From an uncultured Acidobacteriaceae bacterium (GTDB lineage: Bacteria > Acidobacteriota > Terriglobia > Terriglobales > Acidobacteriaceae), in NCBI GenBank assembly GCA_903849645.1, contig CAINJJ010000041.1, positions 62,001 through 126,000 of the forward strand: a DNA stretch of 64,000 nucleotides, read 5' to 3'. Position 1 is the stretch's first letter, and each line of letters opens with the position of its first letter. Positions 53,550-61,417 of this stretch are shown here, one piece after another. The notes beneath the pieces were generated by a model, which was not told the DNA's origin, ran no database searches, and saw nothing but the letters and a program-made list of their open reading frames with translations. Position numbers and translations under genes: made by a program.

Positions 53550-54929
53550 TCAGCCGCCGATGGCGGGGTTGTCAAAGCGGGTGTATTTGGCCACGAAGTT
53601 GAGAAAGACGGTCTCCGTGGGGCCGTTGCGCTGCTTGGCGATGATGATCTCGGACTTGGCCTTGTCGGCCTCGGTGAGCTCCTCGGTGCGGTTGTAGTAG
53701 GACTCGCGGTGGATGAAAGCCACCACGTCGGCATCCTGCTCGATGGAGCCGGACTCGCGCAGGTCGCTGAGCATGGGGCGCTTGTCGTCGCCGCGGCGCT
53801 CGCTGGCGCGGGAGAGCTGGGAGAGGGCGACGACAGGGACGTGGAGCTCCTTGGCGAGGGATTTGAGGCCGCGGGAGATGGCGGAGACCTCCTGGGTGCG
53901 GTTTTCGTAGTTCTTTTTGCCGGAGGAGGGCACGGTGGCGGACATGAGCTGCAGGTAGTCCACGACGATGAGGTCGAGGCCGCCGGCGTTCTGGCGGAGG
54001 CGCCAGGCCTTGGCGCGCATCTCGGCCAGCGAGATGCCGGCGGTGTCGTCAATGAACATGCGCGACTCGACGAGCTGGCTGAGGGCATTTTGCAGCTTGG
54101 CGTGTTCTTCGCGGCCGATCATGCCCTTCTGGAGCATCTGCTGATCGACCCAGGCCTGGGAGGCCAACATGCGGCGCAGGAGCGATTCGCGGCTCATCTC
54201 CAGGCTGAAGATGGCCACCACGGCGTTGTGGTTGATGGCGGCGTTCTGGGCGATGTTGATGGCGAACGCCGTCTTGCCCATGGAGGGGCGGGCGGCGATG
54301 ATGATGAGCTCGTCCTTCTGCAGGCCGCTGGTGATGCGGTCCAGGTCGGTGAAGTCGGTGGCCAGGCCGGTGACCTCGCGGCTGTGTTCGTAGAGCTTGT
54401 CAATGGTGCCAAATGAGTTCTGGACGATCTGGTCGATGGATTGGAAGCCGTTGCCGAGGCCCTTCTGTGTGACGACGAGCAGCTCTTCCTGGGCGGCGTT
54501 GAGGACGGCGATGGCCGATTCGGAGGGCTCGTTGGCCTGGGCGATGGCCTTGGCGCAGATATTCATGAGCTTGCGGAGCAGGCTCTTGTCCTTGACGATG
54601 CGGATGTACTCGTCAATGACCGGGCGGCGGGGGAGGCCCTCGGTGAGGGAGGCGAGATAGGCGACGCCGCCTACCGACTCGACCTCCTTGTAGCGGGAGA
54701 GCTCGTTGGCCAGGGTGACGATATCGACGGCGTGCTGGCCTTCCATGAGCTCGCTCATGCGCTGGAAGATGCGGCGGTGGGACTCGAGGTAGAAGTCCTC
54801 GGCGCTGATCTTTTCCGCGGCCTCGGCGTGGGCGGCGTTGTCGAGCAGGATGGCGCCGAGGATGGTCTTCTCAGCGTCGGTGTTGGCGGGAAGTCCCTGT
54901 TCCAGGGTGAGGTCGGGCTGGGCTGCCAT
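53550..54929 (-). CDS. dnaB: replicative DNA helicase
   Basis: This is the hexameric 5'-3' replication helicase, 459 residues. The DnaB N-terminal domain (NTDAEKTILGAILLDNAA) is followed by the RecA-like domain with Walker A at 213-220 (ARPSMGKT), Walker B in LDLIVVDYLQLM, the H3-type LSQLSRASERRGDDKRPMLSDLRESGSIEQDAD and an arginine finger. No intein interrupts it. The ATG at 54929 (MAAQPDLTLEQGLPANTDAE) fits the family, and a longer reading to 55055 does not. Toxin-antitoxin modules sit on both sides. Confidence 0.97.
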   Translation of the reverse strand: MAAQPDLTLEQGLPANTDAEKTILGAILLDNAAHAEAAEKISAEDFYLESHRRIFQRMSELMEGQHAVDIVTLANELSRYKEVESVGGVAYLASLTEGLPRRPVIDEYIRIVKDKSLLRKLMNICAKAIAQANEPSESAIAVLNAAQEELLVVTQKGLGNGFQSIDQIVQNSFGTIDKLYEHSREVTGLATDFTDLDRITSGLQKDELIIIAARPSMGKTAFAINIAQNAAINHNAVVAIFSLEMSRESLLRRMLASQAWVDQQMLQKGMIGREEHAKLQNALSQLVESRMFIDDTAGISLAEMRAKAWRLRQNAGGLDLIVVDYLQLMSATVPSSGKKNYENRTQEVSAISRGLKSLAKELHVPVVALSQLSRASERRGDDKRPMLSDLRESGSIEQDADVVAFIHRESYYNRTEELTEADKAKSEIIIAKQRNGPTETVFLNFVAKYTRFDNPAIGG

Positions 54930-55042
54930 ATCTCTAGAGTCTAGGCCGGGAGCGGGTTGGACGGCGTTGTGAAGATTGGGCGGGAGTCGTGGAAAACGGG
55001 GGTGGCGGAGGCGTGGGGCGATGGGCTTGATGACGAGCAGGG

Positions 55043-55079
55043 TTGTTGATTCCAACTAGAACGACTAAAATACTAGTTG
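55043..55079 (+). promoter_or_regulatory. promoter and operator of the second Phd/PIN module
   Basis: TTGTTG (55043-55048), a 17-base spacer and TAAAAT (55066-55071) form a plausible promoter. Perfect 7-bp arms CAACTAG (55053-55059) and CTAGTTG (55073-55079) bracket the -10, as expected for autorepression by a Phd-type antitoxin. Confidence 0.6.
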
Positions 55080-55096
55080 ATATGGAGGTAACAAGA

Positions 55097-55342
55097 ATGG
55101 CGCTTTGGCAGGTGCAGGAGGCAAAGACGCGGTTGAGCGAGGTGATTGAGGAGGCGGTGCGCACAGGGCCGCAGATCATTACCCGCCACGGGGCGGAGCG
55201 GGCGGTGCTGCTGTCGATGGCCGACTATCGCGCCCTGACGGCGCACAAGCCGGACCTGAAGGCGTATCTGCTGGGCGGGCCGAAGGTGGACAGCTTCGAG
55301 ATAGAGCGCGACCGCGACACGGGGCGGGAGATCGGACTGTGA
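55097..55342 (+). CDS. Phd/YefM-type antitoxin
   Basis: This 81-residue antitoxin begins MALWQVQEAKTRLSEVIEEA, has TGPQIITRHGAERAVLLSMADYRAL, and ends with a Lys/Asp-rich toxin-binding segment. The ATG at 55097 has a perfect GGAGGT eight bases upstream. It overlaps the toxin gene by four bases (GTGA). It is divergent from dnaB. Confidence 0.9.
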   Translation: MALWQVQEAKTRLSEVIEEAVRTGPQIITRHGAERAVLLSMADYRALTAHKPDLKAYLLGGPKVDSFEIERDRDTGREIGL

Positions 55343-55761
55343 GCGGGCGGGTGGAGTACCTGCTGGACACCAACGTACTGAGCGAGACGCGCCGAAAGCA
55401 GGCCGATGGGCGCGTAATGGCGTTTTTGGCGGGTGCGGAGCCCTCGGCCCTCTGCATCAGCGTGCTGACGCTGGGGGAGCTGCGCAAGGGCGTGGCGCAG
55501 AAGAGGCGCACGGACGCAGAGGCCGCGGACCGGCTGGCGGGCTGGGTAGATGGTCTGGAGTTCAGCTTTGCCGACCGGATTGTGGGCATTGACGCGGCGA
55601 CGGCGCGGCTGTGGGGAGAGTGGTCGGCGGAGCGGCCGAGGCCGGTGGTGGATACGCTGCTGGCGGCGACGGCGGCGGCGCGCGGATTGACCCTGGTGAC
55701 GCGGAATGCGAGCGACGTGGAGGGTCTGAAGGTGGCGGTGCTGGATCCGTGGAAGGGGTAG
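55339..55761 (+). CDS. VapC-type PIN-domain toxin
   Basis: This is a 140-residue ribonuclease toxin of the FitB/VapC type. PIN acidic residues appear in YLLDTNVLSETRR, LTLGELRKGVAQ, RPVVDTLLAATAAARG and VTRNASDVEGL. It starts with GTG inside the antitoxin stop. It probably targets tRNA or rRNA, as other VapCs do. Confidence 0.92.
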   Translation: MSGRVEYLLDTNVLSETRRKQADGRVMAFLAGAEPSALCISVLTLGELRKGVAQKRRTDAEAADRLAGWVDGLEFSFADRIVGIDAATARLWGEWSAERPRPVVDTLLAATAAARGLTLVTRNASDVEGLKVAVLDPWKG

Positions 55762-56038
55762 GCGGCGGACGGCGGTCCGGTTCGCGATCTTTGATCCTTC
55801 TCGCAAGATGGTCGGCGCATAGGCGCCGTCCCTCCTGGACTCCGGATGAACTTCTAGTTTCGCCAACCCCACGCTGAAGCGCGGGGCTAGCAACCGCTGC
55901 GCCTGCGGCGCGGGGGACGAGGTGGCGCCTGCAGGGAGCGCCCCCCTACGGGCCTTTTGCGGGACGTGCCATGGTCAGGCCTCTGGCCGAAAGATGCTTG
56001 CTTTTTATGGCTATAAATTATGGCTATAATTTTGGATT
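55762..56038. repeat. intergenic region with REP-like palindrome
   Basis: No gene is seen in about 280 bases. At 55867-55886, CCCC-A-CGC and GCG-C-GGGG flank the loop TGAA, the same loop found in the palindromes around the RAYT gene 2.5 kb away. Further GC palindromes (GGCGC/GCGCC near 55923-55942) follow, giving the look of a decayed REP cluster. Confidence 0.5.
56005..56030 (+). promoter_or_regulatory. tandem operator and promoter of the third Phd/PIN module
   Basis: The 12-mer TTATGGCTATAA occurs twice in tandem (56005-56016 and 56018-56029), and each copy is an imperfect palindrome. A perfect TATAAT (56025-56030) ends in the second copy, eight bases before the antitoxin ATG, which has no Shine-Dalgarno site. 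Confidence 0.65.
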
Positions 56039-56269
56039 ATGGAATTCAGCACAGCGGAAGCAAAGAACCGTTTGCCGGAGTTGATCCGGCTTGTGGAGGC
56101 CGGGGAGGTGGTGGTGATTACCCGGCACGGGCGGCCTGTGGCGCAGATTGGGCCGCCGCCGGCCGAGCGGCGCAAGCCAGTGCTGGGCGGCATGAAGGGG
56201 CGCATCCGGCTGCTGCCGGGCTGGGACGACCCCATCACCGAAGAAGAACTGCTGGGTGAGGACAGTTGA
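56039..56269 (+). CDS. Phd/YefM-type antitoxin
   Basis: This 76-residue antitoxin begins MEFSTAEAKNRLPELIRLVE and contains EVVVITRHGRPVAQIGPP, typical of the family, then a toxin-binding tail (WDDPITEEELLGE). With TATAAT just upstream and no ribosome site, translation from a nearly leaderless mRNA is likely. It overlaps the toxin start by four bases (TTGA). Confidence 0.9.
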   Translation: MEFSTAEAKNRLPELIRLVEAGEVVVITRHGRPVAQIGPPPAERRKPVLGGMKGRIRLLPGWDDPITEEELLGEDS

Positions 56270-56673
56270 ACGCGGGTCCGCCGGAGCGCGGCTGGCTGCT
56301 GGACACGCACGCCGCGCTCTGGGCGCTGTACCGGCCCGAGGCGCTGAGCAGTGCGGCGCGCAAGGCCGTGAGCGCCGGGCCGAACTTCCTCAGCGTAGTC
56401 TCCTACTGGGAGGTCATGGTCAAGAGCATGAAGGGGACGCTGGATGTGGGGGACCCGCGCATCTGGTGGCAGGAGGCGCTGGAGCAACTGGCGGCAACGG
56501 TGGTGCCGCTGCGGCCGGAGCACGTGGCCGCAGTCTATGGACTGCCCATGCACCACAAGGACCCGTTTGACCGTGTTCTGCTTGCGCAAGCGAGGGTGGA
56601 GGGGCTGGCGCTGGTCAGTATGGACGGGGAGGTTGCGCGGTATGCTTCGGAGGTGTTGCGGGTGGTGAGGTGA
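56266..56673 (+). CDS. PIN-domain toxin (COG3744-like)
   Basis: This 135-residue PIN toxin has acidic residues in WLLDTHAALWALYRPE, SVVSYWEVMVKSMKG, HHKDPFDRVLLAQARVEG and SMDGEVARY. It starts with TTG inside the antitoxin stop codon. It belongs to a different PIN subgroup from the two other PIN toxins in the window, so the modules were acquired separately and did not arise by local duplication. Confidence 0.9.
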   Translation: MNAGPPERGWLLDTHAALWALYRPEALSSAARKAVSAGPNFLSVVSYWEVMVKSMKGTLDVGDPRIWWQEALEQLAATVVPLRPEHVAAVYGLPMHHKDPFDRVLLAQARVEGLALVSMDGEVARYASEVLRVVR

Positions 56674-56730
56674 GGGGCGAGTCCTGACTCTGAGAGCTGA
56701 ACCAGTGAGCGCCCCTGCGAATGCGTACAG

Positions 56731-58308
56731 CTACACCGCCGGTCGCCATCGAAGGATCGGCTTTCTTGCAGCCTGGACTTCGTCGAGGCGCGAGACTCTT
56801 GTGGAGTGGGGCGCGGTTTTGACCAGGTCGGGGGTTTCCTCGACTTCCCTGGCGATGGCGCGCATGGCGGCGATGAAGAGGTCGAGCTCCTCAAGGGACT
56901 CGGATTCGGTGGGCTCGATCATGAGTGCGCCGTGGACGATCATGGGGAAGCTGACGGTGTAGGGGTGGAATCCGTAATCGATGAGGCGCTTGGCGATGTC
57001 GCCGGTTTTGACGCCGAGGGCGGCCTGACGCTTGTCACTGAAGACGACCTCGTGCATGGAGGCGGTCTTGTAGGGGAGCTCGTAGACGTCTTCCAGCTTG
57101 GCGCGGATGTAGTTGGCGTTGAGAACGGCGTCCTCGGTGGTCTGGCGGAGGCCGTCGGGGCCGTTGGCCAGGATGTACGCCAGGGCGCGGATGAACATGC
57201 CGGTGTTGCCGTAGAAGGCGCGGACGCGGCCAACGGAGTGGGGGCGGTCGTAGTTCCAGGCGAGGGGGGCAGGGTTGGATTCGTGGTCTCCCACCCATTC
57301 CGCTGAGGTGCGCGGAATGGATGGGGCACCCGGGGCCTGTGGGGCACGGACGAGGATGGGGGTGGGGAGGAAGGGTTCGAGGAAGGCCTTGCAGGCCACC
57401 GGGCCGGAGCCGGGACCGCCGCCGCCATGGGGTGTGGAGAAGGTCTTGTGCAGGTTGAGGTGCATCACGTCCACGCCGAAGTCCCCGGGGCGGGCTTTGC
57501 CGACGAGGGCGTTCATGTTGGCGCCATCCATGTAGAGCAGGGCGCCCTTGGCGTGGAGAATCTCGGCGATCTGGGCGATCTGGCTCTCAAAGACCCCGAT
57601 GGTGGAGGGGTTGGTGAGCATGAGCGCGGCGGTCTCTTCGTCCACCTGGCGGGCGAGGGCTTCGAGGTCGATGCCGCCTTCGGCGTTGGACTTGAGGTTT
57701 TCTACCGCATAACCGCAGATCGCTGCTGTGGCGGGATTTGTCCCGTGGGCGGAGTCGGGGATGAGGATCTTTTTGCGGGCGTTGCCCTGGGACTCATGCC
57801 AGGCGCGGACCAGCAGGATGCCGGTGAATTCACCATGCGCGCCTGCGGCGGGCTGGAGGGTGATGGCGTCCATGCCGGTGATTTCAATGAGGCAGCGCTG
57901 CAGCAGGTCGATGACCTCGAGGATGCCCTGGGCAAGGGATTCGGGGCGGTAGGGGTGGGCCTCGGCGAGACCGGCGATGCGGGCCACGTATTCGTTGACG
58001 CGGGGGTTGTACTTCATGGTGCAGGAGCCGAGGGGGTACATGCCGAGGTCGATGGCATAGTTCCACGTGGAAAGGCGCGTGAAGTGGCGGATGAGCTCGA
58101 TCTCGGACAGCTCGGGCAGCTCTGCGGAGGCGTCGCGACGGGTAGCGCCGAGGAGAGCGGCGGGGTCGACGGCGGGCACGTCGAGAGGGGGCAGCTTATA
58201 TGCGCGCTTGCCGGGCGAGGACTTCTCAAAGAGCAGGGCCTCGTTCTGGGTCTGGTGGGGGCGGACTTTGCCGAGGGTCTTGGGGGCGGTAATTTCAGGG
58301 GTTGCCAT
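56731..58308 (-). CDS. gcvPB: glycine dehydrogenase (decarboxylating) subunit 2
   Basis: This is the C-terminal half of the glycine cleavage P-protein, 525 residues, carrying the PLP lysine in HLNLHKTFSTPHGGGGPGSGP. N-terminal PHQTQNEALLFEKSSPGKRAY and LGSCTMKYNPRVNEY are family motifs. The ATG at 58308 has GAGG about seven bases upstream. Normally gcvPA and gcvPB are adjacent, but here an 838-base segment with a RAYT transposase gene separates them. Confidence 0.96.
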   Translation of the reverse strand: MATPEITAPKTLGKVRPHQTQNEALLFEKSSPGKRAYKLPPLDVPAVDPAALLGATRRDASAELPELSEIELIRHFTRLSTWNYAIDLGMYPLGSCTMKYNPRVNEYVARIAGLAEAHPYRPESLAQGILEVIDLLQRCLIEITGMDAITLQPAAGAHGEFTGILLVRAWHESQGNARKKILIPDSAHGTNPATAAICGYAVENLKSNAEGGIDLEALARQVDEETAALMLTNPSTIGVFESQIAQIAEILHAKGALLYMDGANMNALVGKARPGDFGVDVMHLNLHKTFSTPHGGGGPGSGPVACKAFLEPFLPTPILVRAPQAPGAPSIPRTSAEWVGDHESNPAPLAWNYDRPHSVGRVRAFYGNTGMFIRALAYILANGPDGLRQTTEDAVLNANYIRAKLEDVYELPYKTASMHEVVFSDKRQAALGVKTGDIAKRLIDYGFHPYTVSFPMIVHGALMIEPTESESLEELDLFIAAMRAIAREVEETPDLVKTAPHSTRVSRLDEVQAARKPILRWRPAV

Positions 58309-58374
58309 TGAATATGCCTCGCTGCGAGTGTCGTGTAAGAGAGCTCGGCTTCATCAGGGCTCTCTTCGTAACAG

Positions 58375-58410
58375 GCTTTGTAACAAGGGCACGGCTTGAG
58401 CCGGGCCGAA
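58375..58410 (-). repeat. 36-bp REP-like repeat, copy A
   Basis: On the minus strand this copy matches the copy at 59066-59101 over 36 bases with one mismatch. Its core is a CGGC/GCCG stem with a four-base loop. It lies in the leader of gcvPB, in inverted orientation to the two copies on the other side of the transposase gene. Confidence 0.85.
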
Positions 58411-58431
58411 AAGCAGGGAAAAAAGACGGGA

Positions 58432-58444
58432 GGGCTTCAGCCCC
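58432..58444 (-). repeat. REP palindrome overlapping the RAYT stop codon
   Basis: GGGC and GCCC flank TTCA (TGAA on the gene strand). The stop codon TGA of the transposase lies in the palindrome loop. It pairs with a matching element at 58942-58954 in opposite orientation. Confidence 0.75.
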
Positions 58445-58937
58445 TGCCGACTTGCGCAGAGCTCACAAACCCCATCTTCTTCCGCGCCAGAGTGGAAAAA
58501 CAGAACGGGTACTCCTCCGCAGATGCGACAAGCCCGTCTTTGACGGGATTCTCCGCAATGTATGTCCGATGGGACTCAAAGTTTTGTCTGTTCATGACCT
58601 GTACCTCGGTGAATCCGCGTTGCCACACCTCGCCCTTGTAACTGAACTCGTGGGACAGACGATGAGAAAACCTGCCCTTGATTAGTTGCATGGCTTTCTC
58701 GATGGTCATTTCGCCGGCAACCTCGATAAGAAGATGGACGTGGTCGGACATGATTACAAAATCGCGCAGTTTGAACTTTCGTTCCGCGACGAGGGAACGC
58801 AGTACATCGACGAGCAGTTCGGCATTGCGCTCCGATTGCAGCAATCGCTTGCCCATGCTCGTTTTAGTCGTCGCGAAGAAGATACGCGAGGGGTTCAAGA
58901 TGTCGGCTGCGGATGCATTGCGGGCTGGATGCGCCAT
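58437..58937 (-). mobile_element. REP-associated tyrosine transposase (RAYT, IS200-like)
   Basis: This is a 166-residue Y1 transposase. The HUH motif is in VIMSDHVHLLIEV, and the catalytic tyrosine is in the typical C-terminal HRTYIAENPVKDGLV. The N-terminus (SRIFFATTKTSMGKRLLQSERNAELLVDVLRSL) resembles acidobacterial RAYTs. Such enzymes are single-copy, domesticated relatives of IS200/IS605 that cut REP palindromes. The ATG lies four bases from one REP and the stop lies inside another. No Shine-Dalgarno site is possible because of the REP. It sits between gcvPA and gcvPB. Confidence 0.92.
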
Positions 58938-58941
58938 GGCG

Positions 58942-58954
58942 GGGGCTAAAGCCC
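58942..58954 (+). repeat. REP palindrome directly upstream of the RAYT ATG
   Basis: GGGGCT-AAAGCCC forms a stem around a short A-rich loop, four bases outside the start codon. With its inverted partner at 58432-58444 it brackets the transposase gene exactly. Confidence 0.75.
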
Positions 58955-58977
58955 ACTCTCCTCTCCACTGCTGTTGT

Positions 58978-59010
58978 GGCCCGGCTGAAGCCGTGCCCTT
59001 GTTACAAAGC
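58978..59010 (+). repeat. REP-like repeat, copy B
   Basis: Thirty-three bases identical to the core of the copy at 59066-59101, with CGGC-TGAA-GCCG as stem-loop followed by GTGCCCTTGTTACAAAGC. Confidence 0.85.
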
Positions 59011-59065
59011 AGGCCGGTGTGGCTATTGGATCAGGGTCTAAAGTCCGGTCCTGTTGTTGCCATTC

Positions 59066-59101
59066 TTCGGCCCGGCTGAAGCCGTGCCCTTGTTACAAAG
59101 C
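59066..59101 (+). repeat. REP-like repeat, copy C
   Basis: This is a full 36-base copy in direct orientation to copy B, 88 bases further on, and inverted relative to copy A. It ends about 45 bases from the gcvPA stop codon. Confidence 0.85.
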
Positions 59102-59146
59102 GTCAAAGTTTTCAGCAGAGATACAGTCTTGAACTTTCGAATCTCT

Positions 59147-60496
59147 TCAGGCCTCCACGGGGGCAGCGGCGAGGGTTTTGGCGGCGGTGTCGATGTGGGC
59201 GCGGGTGATGACTTCAGTGGCGCACCAGAGGGTGGCGTTGGGCAGCTCAGGATACCAGCGGGATAACTCGATGCCGCCGACGATCTTGTTGTCGAGAAGG
59301 CGCTGATTCCAGAGGGCCGGGGACTCGTCGGTTTGGAGGACGAACTCGTGGAAGCGGGGCGAGCCGGTGAAGAGGAGCTTTGCGCCGGGCTGGGCAGCGA
59401 GGGTTTTGGCGGCGTAGTCGGCCTTGGCGAGGTTGTGCTCGGCCAGCTCCCGAACGCCTTCCTTGCCGTAGACGGAGAGGAAGATGGTGGCCATCAGCGC
59501 GACCAATGCCTGGTTGGTGCAGATGTTGGAGGTGGCCTTTTCGCGGCGGATGTGCTGCTCGCGGGTGGAGAGGGTGAGGCAGAAGCCCCGGTAGCCGTTG
59601 CCGTCGACGGTCTGGCCGACGAGGCGGCCGGGCATCTGGCGGAGGTACTGCTCCTTGCAGGCGAGGACGCCGCAGAAGGGGCCACCGTAGCTGAGGGCGA
59701 CGCCGAAGGACTGAGCTTCAAGGCTGACGATGTCGGCCTCGACGGGGGGGCGGACGACGCCGAGCGAGACGGCTTCCGCTATCGACACGATAAGGAGCGC
59801 GCCCTGAGCGTGGGCAATGGCGGCGATGGCCGGGATGTCTTCAATGACGCCGAAGAAGTTGGGGCTCTGCACCAGGACGGCGGCGGTCTCCTGGGTGACG
59901 GCGGCTTCGAGGGCGGCGAGGTCGATGCGGCCGGTTGTGGCGTCGTAGCCGACGACCGCGCTGGGCAGGCCCTGGTGGCGGGCGTAGGTGGCCATGACTT
60001 CGCGGTACTCGGGATGGACCGTGGCGGCAACGACGGACTTTTGGCGCCCGGTGACGCGGACGGCCATGGTGATGGCCTCGGCCGCGCCGGTGGAGCCGTC
60101 GTACATGCTGGCATTGGCCACGTCCATGCCGGTGAGCTCGGCAATCATCGTTTGAAACTCGAAGATCGCCTGGAGGGTGCCCTGGGTTATCTCAGCCTGG
60201 TAGGGCGTGTAACTGGTGAGAAACTCGCCGCGCTGGACAAGGGAGTCGATGATGACCGGGCGGTAGTGGCGATAGGCGCCCGCGCCGAGGAAGCTGGCGT
60301 AGTCGGTGGCGTTCTTTGCGCCGGCGGCCTGGAAGTAGTCAATGATCTCGCTCTCGGCCTGCTGGCGGGGCACGTCGAGGTCGCGGGTGAGGCGATGGGC
60401 GGCGGGGATGACTTCAAAGAGCGAGTCGATGGAGGCCGCGCCGATTTCGGCCAGCATCCTCTCACGTTCGAGCTGTGATTTGGGCAGGTAGCGCAT
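59147..60496 (-). CDS. gcvPA: glycine dehydrogenase (decarboxylating) subunit 1
   Basis: This is the N-terminal half of the split P-protein, 449 residues. Family motifs include [15 protein letters not shown] at the start, [33 protein letters not shown] and [20 protein letters not shown]. The ATG at 60496 has AAGGA upstream. It forms a heterotetramer with GcvPB and decarboxylates glycine onto the lipoyl arm of GcvH. It lies downstream of gcvH with a 137-base gap. Confidence 0.96.
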   Translation of the reverse strand: MRYLPKSQLERERMLAEIGAASIDSLFEVIPAAHRLTRDLDVPRQQAESEIIDYFQAAGAKNATDYASFLGAGAYRHYRPVIIDSLVQRGEFLTSYTPYQAEITQGTLQAIFEFQTMIAELTGMDVANASMYDGSTGAAEAITMAVRVTGRQKSVVAATVHPEYREVMATYARHQGLPSAVVGYDATTGRIDLAALEAAVTQETAAVLVQSPNFFGVIEDIPAIAAIAHAQGALLIVSIAEAVSLGVVRPPVEADIVSLEAQSFGVALSYGGPFCGVLACKEQYLRQMPGRLVGQTVDGNGYRGFCLTLSTREQHIRREKATSNICTNQALVALMATIFLSVYGKEGVRELAEHNLAKADYAAKTLAAQPGAKLLFTGSPRFHEFVLQTDESPALWNQRLLDNKIVGGIELSRWYPELPNATLWCATEVITRAHIDTAAKTLAAAPVEA

Positions 60497-60508
60497 GGGG
60501 GTCCTTTG

Positions 60509-60640
60509 GACAGTGGACAGGGATCAGGGTTCAGGGATCAGTTTCGGCAGTGGACGATTCCGGCGAGAGCGATGACAGCTCCTTGGGCCGAGGAACCGGT
60601 GCTGCCCACTACCCACTGTTCACTGCCCACTGTTTACTGC
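60509..60640. repeat. degenerate short tandem repeats between gcvH and gcvPA
   Basis: At 60509-60541 GGGATCAG and GGGTTCAG units alternate. At 60605-60640 three variants of a 14-base unit (on the minus strand CAGTGAACAGTGGG) follow each other, the last running into the gcvH stop. This sort of intergenic tandem decay has no obvious function. Confidence 0.45.
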
Positions 60641-61017
60641 TCTTCAGCGATGAAGGCCTCGTAAGCGGCGGCGTCGAGCAGGGCTTCAAACTGGGCCGGG
60701 TCGGCGAGCTCCACTTTGATGATCCAGGCTTCGTGGGGCTTTTCGTTGATCTTGTCGGGGGCGTTCTTGAGCTCGTCGTTGACGGCGGTGACGGCGCCGG
60801 TGACCGGCGAATAGAGGTCGCTGACGGCCTTGACGCTCTCAACGGAGCCGAAGACGGTGTTGGCGGTGACGGCATCGCCGACCTTGGGCACATCCACATA
60901 GACGATGTCGCCGAGGGAGTTCTGGGCGTAGTCGGTGATGCCGACGGTGCCGATGGTCCCGGCGAGCTCAATCCATTCATGCTCGCGGGTATAGCGGTAG
61001 TGGGTGGGATAGGCCAT
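60634..61017 (-). CDS. gcvH: glycine cleavage system H protein
   Basis: This is a 127-residue lipoyl carrier of the glycine cleavage system. The lipoyl lysine lies in VFGSVESVKAVSDLYSPVTG, and the start MAYPTHYRYTREHEWIEL is standard. The ATG at 61017 follows a purine-rich AGGAACGC. It is first of the minus-strand gcvH-gcvPA-gcvPB set. gcvT, which normally precedes gcvH, is not in the window. Confidence 0.96.
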   Translation of the reverse strand: MAYPTHYRYTREHEWIELAGTIGTVGITDYAQNSLGDIVYVDVPKVGDAVTANTVFGSVESVKAVSDLYSPVTGAVTAVNDELKNAPDKINEKPHEAWIIKVELADPAQFEALLDAAAYEAFIAEEQ

Positions 61018-61123
61018 GGCGGTTGCGTTCCTCCGTGGAGTTGAACACTTAGTGTACGACTTGGGACGGGCTGGGGAAAGCGACCGTTTCGCCTGATGAA
61101 AGTGGGCCAGCCGCCGTGGGGTT

Positions 61124-61417
61124 CTACGAAGCCGGGGGGAAGCCGGGGTAGTCCTTGAGGGGAGCGAGGACGACGATTTCCAGCATCCCGGCCTGGAAGA
61201 CGGGGAGGGTTGCAATGGCGGCTCGGACCTCTGCTTCACCGGCGGCTTCCCACAGGATGGCGGCGCCGGGCAGGTCGCCGCGGAGCCAGATCTGGGTCAA
61301 AATGCCCTCGGCGGCAAGCTCCCGCACCCGCAGGCCCTCGCGGGCAAGCAACTCGGGGGTGAAGGCTTCGGCGGGGAAGAGGTCGAGGCGGCGGCGGGAG
61401 AGGGTGAGGAATTTCAT
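61124..61417 (-). CDS. YciI/muconolactone-isomerase-like small protein
   Basis: This 97-residue protein has the dimeric alpha/beta-barrel pattern of YciI-like and muconolactone delta-isomerase-like proteins ([46 protein letters not shown]). ATG at 61417 is the probable start. TACAAT lies just upstream without a clear ribosome site, so a leaderless mRNA is possible. It precedes gcvH on the same strand by about 106 bases. No substrate is suggested. Confidence 0.7.
   Translation of the reverse strand: MKFLTLSRRRLDLFPAEAFTPELLAREGLRVRELAAEGILTQIWLRGDLPGAAILWEAAGEAEVRAAIATLPVFQAGMLEIVVLAPLKDYPGFPPAS

Noticed and set aside
58375..59101. Repeats considered as a CRISPR array
   Set aside because: Only three copies, in mixed orientation with irregular spacing and a transposase between them. 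They fit REP elements, not CRISPR.
59333..60478. 381-residue plus-strand frame opposite gcvPA
   Set aside because: Gly/Asp/Val-rich shadow with no motif, lying opposite a highly conserved gene.
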